From contig NC_049986.1 in NCBI RefSeq assembly GCF_000003815.2, forward strand, positions 3,366,679-3,430,678: 64,000 nt of DNA, in the 5' to 3' direction. The notes beneath the pieces were generated by a model. It worked only from the letters and a program-made list of their open reading frames with translations. It was not told the origin of the DNA and did no database searches. Each line of letters starts with the position of its first letter. The stretch's first letter is position 1. This document shows positions 57,721-64,000 of the stretch, piece by piece. Source of the stretch: Branchiostoma floridae. Its lineage: Eukaryota; Chordata; Leptocardii; Amphioxiformes; Branchiostomatidae. The translations under genes were made by a program, and so were the position numbers.

Positions 57721-58280
57721 ATCACAATATCATGTGTGCCCAATTACTTTCTTATAAAAGGCTTACACGATTTGAAATAGAAAAGAATGCACAGAATAAT
57801 CTTATTCTAAACCAGTCCTGAGAAGAACTAAACGACGTAATGTCATCGAGGCCGAATCCTGTCTGCCGCATGATATGTATACAGATACAATATTGCAACA
57901 AGAATGGGTTATACCAGGTATGTACAGAGAGTCCCTGTTATCTAATAATGTTAAGGGAAAGTTGAATCCTTTAACCGCCAATATCACATGACTTCTTATA
58001 CTTCCAAATAGAATATAGGATCAAACGTGAATGCAATTTGACTTTTATGTAAAGCTGACATGGGAGTCTGTGGCTAATCTTGCTTCTACGAATATCTGTT
58101 TCTATTACAAATCAAAGTCTTCGCGATGTCCAACTCTAAGGAATTTCCACATCCGGCTACAGGATACAGATAGTGAATCCAGCTTGTAAAGTACAACTAA
58201 CATGACTTATAGTATCAGTATGTACACCTTCTCGCAACAGCACAAAGTCTCCTTTCTACTAGTGACAGTGCTTCGCTTCT
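57721..58280. other. No gene recognised
   Basis: AT-rich sequence between the minisatellite and the small minus-strand exon. Confidence 0.5.
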
Positions 58281-58291
58281 TTTCAGGCTAG

Positions 58292-58390
58292 TTACGCCCT
58301 GATCCCTCCCAGCTCAATTCCTTCTGTGCCCTTCCTGTAGTCCAGTGTTCTCCCAGCTGTTGACACGGCCAGAGAATGTCGACCCGCCTT
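58292..58390 (-). CDS. Last exon of unrecognised minus-strand gene
   Basis: A strong acceptor TTCTTCCTCTTTTTCAG precedes exon start 58390. The frame reads KAGRHSLAVSTAGRTLDYRK then GTEGIELGGIRA and TAA at 58294-58292. Phase 0 matches the donor of the exon at 59003. The product is not recognised. Confidence 0.55.
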   Translation of the reverse strand, partial: KAGRHSLAVSTAGRTLDYRKGTEGIELGGIRA

Positions 58391-59002
58391 CTGAAAAAGA
58401 GGAAGAATAATCCCATCAAATTTTGAGATAGCTAAAGCATCCATGTTTGATGGATGCGTCCGTCAAAGTAATTAGGATGTATATGAAAAGAAATGGTGAT
58501 TGGCTTCTTATACAACAGGAACAAATGCATCTGATTGTGGTATCGCCATTATCACCGTTACATTCCGCATTATCATACCAAAAAAGTCCCCCAGGAGGGC
58601 GCGGCAGAAACAGTCTAGCGTTGCATAATTAGTGACAAGGTGTGATCTGCTTCCCCGGCCGGACTTTGCATTGTGTACGAGACGTCGCATATAAACAAAC
58701 ACGTAAACACCGTTGGAACAGAATGTTCCTATGCGAATAAATACCAGGCTTGAGACAAACATATGTGTATACAAGTACTGTTTTGATGATTCAAATTTTT
58801 CCCAAATAAGTCAACAGTTACTCAGCAAGCATCATGCTTGTGAATTGTGTTTTGTAAGGCTCCGTTATGTCGTTTTCTGATAAGTTTCTGTTCAGCCCAA
58901 GCATACCAAAAGCGCTACTAACTACTAGCCAACAAGGAATGTAGTCACAAAGACGAATTCAAAGCGGGTATTGTTTGGAAACAATCATTGTATAAAACAT
59001 AC

Positions 59003-59143
59003 CTCGCCGTGATATCCGCAGGACAGTGATGTAAAATAGCCCCAGGACGCCGAACTACAAAACAGGGCTGGCTGTTTCAGTCCCTCGATCGCCGTCCCGT
59101 CCGTCGACTGCCACTTGAGTTTGGTCACCGCCTCAACATCACC
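59003..59143 (-). CDS. Penultimate exon of unrecognised minus-strand gene
   Basis: Reads GDVEAVTKLKWQSTDGTAIE, GLKQPALFCSSASWGYFTSL and SCGYHGE, ending at GAG|GTATGT (59003). Its acceptor CTTCTGTAGTAG is weaker. Codon usage is GC-richer than the flanks and the two exons join in phase. Upstream exons would lie beyond the gap at 59410-59509 or outside the window. Two cysteines and an aromatic-rich segment suggest an extracellular or enzyme domain, but I cannot name it. Confidence 0.5.
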
Positions 59144-59385
59144 CTACTACAGAAGTTCACACACGTGTGTACAAATCCATATCCCGAGTTCAACGCTTCA
59201 AAACTCAAAGTTTGAGGTACAAAAAGATTGCGGTCCTCACGGACAACGCTGACTATCTCCGCTTTATTTTTAAACTGGCTGATGTGCAGTCTGATTGGTC
59301 AGAGAGACAACGATTGGATTACCCACAATACACCGCCCCAATGTACGGATGCAAAAAAATACAGAGTCGCATATTTAAGATATCC

Positions 59386-59557
59386 CAAGATTACCAACAA
59401 TGCACTGCTNNNNNNNNNNNNNNNNNNNNNNNNNNNNNNNNNNNNNNNNNNNNNNNNNNNNNNNNNNNNNNNNNNNNNNNNNNNNNNNNNNNNNNNNNNN
59501 NNNNNNNNNCCCATCCACTGGAGCATCCACTGGAGCAGTGCATTGTTGGTAATCTTG
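59386..59557. repeat. 24-bp perfect inverted repeat around assembly gap
   Basis: 59386-59409 is the exact reverse complement of 59534-59557. Between them are 100 N and a duplicated CATCCACTGGAG. A hairpin or inverted array at this spot plausibly broke the assembly. Confidence 0.85.
59410..59509. other. Assembly gap (100 N)
   Basis: Exactly 100 N, the conventional placeholder for a gap of unknown size. Confidence 0.99.
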
Positions 59558-59759
59558 CCACGAATGCAGAAAAAAACCATTTCGCATCCTTACGAATCCG
59601 AGTATCCTGGTATCTAGCGTAACGTGGATTGTCTCACTTGTATTGACGTTACAAACTGTGGTGTCCGAGGTACAAAAAGGGGGAAAGATATGACCAATCT
59701 AAAAAATAAAATATATGCTCAAAAACAAGAGTGCTAGCCACGCATACATAAAAAGTAAG

Positions 59760-60345
59760 TATTCTTACGGAAGCTGTGTTAGCATCCGCCACGAAGTAAG
59801 TAAGCAAACGAATTCCGTGTTTGCGTCCACCGCGAGTTTCGGATACCAACGAATGCGTTACGGATGTGTATGGGATCCGTGATTTTTGGTAATCTTTGGT
59901 ATCCGTCAGCATCCGTCAGGATGTTGCAAATTCGTATCCTTGGTATTCGTCTGCATCTGAAGACTTTTCGCTGATAAACAAGAATCCTGACCACGTATTC
60001 TTTCGTTTGCGTTAAAACTAAGTATCCATACGAATACAATGTTTGAATCAGTTAGTGGCTTACAGATACTAACGAATCCGTGATTATAAGTAAGTATCCA
60101 TACGAATGCAGTGTTAGCATCCGTCACGAAGTACTGAGTATACGGGTTCTGTGTTTGTATCCACCGATGAGAGTTACGGATACCTACGAATGCGTTGCGG
60201 ATGCAAGTGGGATCCGTCATTTTTTGGGATTCGTGATGGTTTTTGGGATCCGTCAGCATTTGTCAGCATACGTCAGCATCCGTCAGGTGTTGCAAATTGG
60301 AATCCGTCAGCATTCGTCTACATATTCGGTCTTTTCGTCTAGTGA
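59760..60345. repeat. CGGATGC/ATCCGT-rich irregular repeats
   Basis: Short motifs GCATCCGTCA, GGATCCGT and ACGAATGCGTT(A/G)CGGATG recur many times in both orientations, including two ~300 bp diverged copies (59780-59960 and 60090-60310). Resembles transposon subterminal sequence; possibly paired with 57193-57720. Confidence 0.65.
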
Positions 60346-61020
60346 ATATTGCAGGGAATTTTTCCATGGAACTGCACATTTTTATTCATAAAGATAACTT
60401 GAAAAGATACGATTAAAAGTGCACTCAGGCAGTTTAAAGCTTGGGACAATTTTGGTCGAACATGAATTTTGAACCACTCCGTGACCGCATGTGACCTCGC
60501 TGGACCGGGACATTCAGTTTAGAGCGGTCCAATGTCAGTACCTAATGTTACATTGCGAAAACAGGAACGTACGATGCATGGGTCACACTAACTACTTTTC
60601 TTGAGACTTATTAATGTTGAATGTTAAAGATATTGACCTAGTATTCATCAAATATTGACATAGCCAGTTGCGGTTAATAAAAAGGGACCCCCGCGAGAGC
60701 CGCTTATGGTACCGTCCGAACATTCGAACACGCGTTCGGATTCCCCGGGGTATGAATTTTGCATTGATACAACAGCGATTTGACAGATACAGGCATAAAA
60801 CATTCATGTTTTACCATCGGTTAACGTTACGTACAGAGAAACATACTTTGGCACAGTTCTTTTAGGGTATGTAGTGTTTCGTTGGCTGGTGCCCACATCA
60901 GGATACCGGTTGTATGACGAGTTTTGAGCACATTTACGTTCATTAAGCCTTAGACCTTCGGAAATCAAGCGGGCCTTCTTGCAATATTTTCGATTTCGGT
61001 TGCTATGTTGATATTTGTAC
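60346..61020. other. No gene recognised
   Basis: Short frames only. Confidence 0.45.
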
Positions 61021-61259
61021 AAAAAAATGCCCCAACATTATCAAAAAAGTATGTTTTTGCCCCAAAATGAAGCCTTGATCACATTAGATATCACAGACAT
61101 ATAATCTGTTACTCCAGAAAATATGACTCTGTTAGACAGTTATTTCATTGTGGGCACAGACCCATTTTAATAGCATCACTATGTTTTACCAAAAAATGAT
61201 TTTTTTAACTCAAAATATTAGGAATCCAGAATTTTTTGTCATCTAATTTTAAATATGGG

Positions 61260-62100
61260 TGAATTACGTCAACCGGCCAAATTTTGTTGAAAACTGATAG
61301 TCACATCGAAAGTTACGGCCATATAACTGCAAGACTAGAGAATCTGCGAGTGTCACAGGCCTTAAACTGCATGAGCAGAGAGAAAGTGGCAGCGAGCTCA
61401 AGTTGTGACAACTTATGTTGATGCTGCAACTTGTACGGTAGAAAGTGAAATATTAAACAGGACCATTAAACATTGTAAATACATTTTGCAAATGAATAGA
61501 TTAATAGATACACGAAGTTTTGGCGTGGGTTTAAACCCCATCCCGGCATAAGTGAAAGCAAAGAACACATATAACTAACTAAAACCATTTTGTTTCTATG
61601 ATGTAATGTTGAGTAGCTACATAATTCTACATTTGACCAGGTAACTAGTTGGAATTACCGCGTAATATAAACAATTTCAGATTATTTCCATTGTCTTCTG
61701 TGATTATTTGCTAAAAAAAGTATGTTTGAAAATTCAAGGTGGTGGTTATAAGATGGCGTAGGCCAACTGGTATCTTAGATATGCATGACGTTATTTTATG
61801 ACGTCATTTTGACGTCATTGATGTTGCTATTGGCAAAACAGGTCGTTACAAAAATTATCATTCTGTTATCTGCATTTGCTGTTCTATTTTTGTAGCATAC
61901 ATGAAGATTTCTGGGAATAACCCCTTTCACGGTTTCAGCCAATAGTCAAATTGATGACGTCATAAATACGCCATATTACGTTATCATAGCGTCAAACATA
62001 TTTAAAAATATTATGTATTCATCATTATCTATACGATAATTCGTTTTTAAACAGGAGTCAGAATAGGCGGGCCCCACGTCCGCCCCCCCGGTCTGAATAG
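61260..62100. mobile_element. Second, inverted copy of the TTAA/CCCTATTCAG element
   Basis: 61680-62000 is the reverse complement of ~56300-56620 at moderate identity, and the terminus GTCTGAATAGGGTTAA (62090-62101) matches that at 57066. The left end is poorly defined. Confidence 0.55.
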
Positions 62101-62101
62101 G

Positions 62102-63090
62102 GTTAATAGGTTTATAACAGATCTCGGTCTTCTACTGTATCTCTACCCCTGTCCCATACCGTGTTGTATATAGGCCAGGGAAAAACGATTCGCCTCACTA
62201 CCTGTGCGAAATGAATGAGATCAAAAGTCCATGTTTACATGTTTGACAACGGTTGGATGTAAAGATGCACAAACGTGTTTGTTCACTGTCAACAATGTAA
62301 AAGCTGCCTATCTCATTTCAAATGCTGACAAATATGCACAAGAGTATCGTCGTCAGCCCAAAACGTCACTGGCCGCCAACACTACCAGATGGTAACAAAG
62401 AGTAAACCAATAGATGCGTTTCATCTTATCTTTGCCTTCCTTATCTTATTTGTATAAAGAACGGTTCTCTGTGCATAAGGAATTAAGAGCGATAAGACTT
62501 CTAAACAATGATGAACAAACACATTACGGTGTTTCGCGATGATACCATTGCCCCAGCCTTGTTTGACAAAGGCTGGGGCAATGGTATTATGATTAATAAT
62601 GATGATGACTACAATGTTTTGATGGCGGACATTTCAGCACAAGGGCATCAGGTACAGGACAGTTCGGCACCTTAGCCATATATACAACGTGTTGAGTAAG
62701 GTCTTCAATCCACGGATACGGAAATGGCTGTCTCAGCGATGAAAACTAGTACTCCCATGGGTTACAGTACCGTCACAGCGCTAAAATACCATAGGGCACA
62801 AGAGTCATCCGCAGATAAACAACTAAAAAGCGTTCGATTTTGCACGTGACTTGCCGACTAGACTGCTACTCGAAAATGTATACTTGACAAATTTGCACCG
62901 TGTCACACCGTCGTAAAATATTTAGGCATCAACAGATTACTAAGATAGACTCTCCGTGGTACTCCGGTTCAGTTTTGTGGCTATATAGTCAGTGTTTCAC
63001 AAGCTAAGTCAGTGTTTCACAGCTGTAAAATGTTCCTGCATTTTGAGAAGGTGGTGATTGGCCCGTGTATGGGAATGAAGGTTATTCCTC
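62102..63090. other. No gene recognised; contains one hairpin
   Basis: At 62542-62560 and 62569-62587 a perfect 19-bp inverted repeat (ATACCATTGCCCCAGCCTT) encloses an 8-nt loop. Nothing else is recognised. Confidence 0.55.
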
Positions 63091-63099
63091 TCGCTTTAA

Positions 63100-63461
63100 G
63101 AAGTTTATTTGCAAGTTCGTGCCCGAGGGCTAATTGCAAGTACATGGTATACACATAGTGACAAATGGACAGTCATAAACAATATTCTAATCTAATACTA
63201 GTGTTGGCTATTTCTAAATAGGTTGGGTTTGACTTCTGTTTTGGAAGCAGAGGGAGACGAAAAGCCCCACATTTTCCAAAAATTTGTGGGTTCTGCGATT
63301 TCAAGAGAAAAGTGGCTTTCTGTTGGTCTGTCAATGTGGGGAAGTTGGCATAAGTTTTTTAAGAAGAAACGAGTTTTATTTTCTGCAATCTCTCCATTAG
63401 TAGTATTTTGGGGAGGAAAAGTTTCCACGTAAAAAGATGAAAAAACATTGGGAATTTTCAC
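63100..63461 (-). mobile_element. LINE 3' fragment (tail family copy 3)
   Basis: TTGCAAGTTCGTGCCCGAGG and GGCTAATTGCAAGTACATGG match the 3' ends at 19877 and 50430. The upstream minus-strand frame (63461-63198) is a decayed version of the C-terminal LINE frame: the stretch EPTNFWKMWGFSSPSASKTE aligns in position with the IIEHMGHFIFKCLQ region of copy 2. Confidence 0.65.
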
Positions 63462-64000
63462 GTAAGTGATATTAAACTCACCAACTTATGGTTTAGTCAC
63501 ACAAAAAAATTGTCAGAAAGAGCATACCCGTAGGTGTATTCAGGCAATAGAAAAAATAATTACACTGATATGTTTACAATAGACTGACGAACAAGGCAAA
63601 ACGACAAAGGCCAAAGAACGCATGGACAGTGCATCTGGGTCAAGAAGGCGACGCACTTCCAACGCGGATGCATACACGAAAATGAGGCTTGGGCCGAAAG
63701 CAATTTTTACCCAAAATACATCTATTCTAACTCTTTTCAGTCATATTAGTATTAAATGCTTTTTCGTAGCAGATTATGAGAAATGTGAACTCAAACTTGG
63801 ATCCTTAAAACCCTTTTGTCCACACTACATATGCCACTAGACGCGGAAGGATCCGAGGGTGCACTGTTAGAACAACTTATGACGAGTTCCATTAAGCTTA
63901 GTTCTGCTCTTCCCATGGTCATGCAATCATTCGGATTAGTGGGATAGTACCGGTACCGCACGCATAAATATGGGAGAGATACCAAAGCATCACTGTTCCA
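63462..64000. other. No gene recognised
   Basis: Window edge; no supported feature. Confidence 0.45.

Overview
The window is animal nuclear DNA and most resembles a lancelet (amphioxus, Branchiostoma-like) genome. This is inferred from the gene mix: tandem-array C2H2 zinc-finger genes with single long finger exons, an LRR receptor with tyrosine motifs, a type II membrane collagen/fibrinogen-domain lectin, a four-exon membrane UDP-glucuronosyltransferase, compact introns, and a dense population of Penelope, LINE, MITE, foldback and satellite repeats. There is one assembly gap of exactly 100 N (59410-59509).

Layout. 1-6790: a degenerate ~90 bp satellite built on a TGTCA...TGACA palindrome. It flips orientation near 1.6 kb and is interrupted at 2447-5517 by an element with split direct repeats. 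7640-10020: a 31-bp-arm hairpin, a 5'-truncated Penelope-like retroelement (RT plus GIY-YIG, minus strand) with inverted copies of its 3' end carrying hammerhead-ribozyme-like motifs, and a Harbinger-like MITE. 10489-11880: a damaged C2H2 zinc-finger gene. 15758-16921: an intact 13-finger paralogue. 17532-18385: receptor-tyrosine-kinase-like and unknown exon remnants on the minus strand. 18775-21270: two minisatellite blocks around a LINE tail. 21392-24706: a single-exon LRR transmembrane receptor whose cytoplasmic tail holds four TYxEIPDD motifs, two SH3-ligand-like motifs and nine 28-residue repeats. 26753-31175: a 4.4 kb foldback element with ~1.15 kb inverted arms, a 51-bp minisatellite core and a 9-bp target duplication. 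32-37 kb: LINE remnants, microsatellites and MITEs.

38152-43573 (minus): exons of a type II membrane collagen/fibrinogen-domain protein, with a mariner-like MITE, Harbinger-like MITEs and a tRNA-derived SINE in its introns. 45677-49070 (plus): a complete four-exon UGT whose polyadenylation signal overlaps the stop codon. 49505-56031: a LINE RT gene split by a 5,090 bp CACTG-terminated DNA transposon; its two RT halves are still in frame across a 3-bp target duplication. That transposon itself hosts another LINE tail and two MITEs. 56150-62100: two copies of a TTAA/CCCTATTCAG-type element in opposite orientation around two short exons of an unrecognised minus-strand gene (59143-58292), minisatellites and the gap. 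62.1-64 kb: a hairpin and a third LINE tail.

The genes are independent animal genes rather than an operon. Two (LRR receptor, collagen-fibrinogen protein) look like cell-surface recognition molecules, the UGT is a detoxification enzyme, and the zinc-finger genes are putative DNA-binding regulators. The most unusual material is structural: nested, datable transposon insertions, a foldback core made of repeated splice-site-like sequence, and a receptor tail expanding by an in-frame minisatellite.
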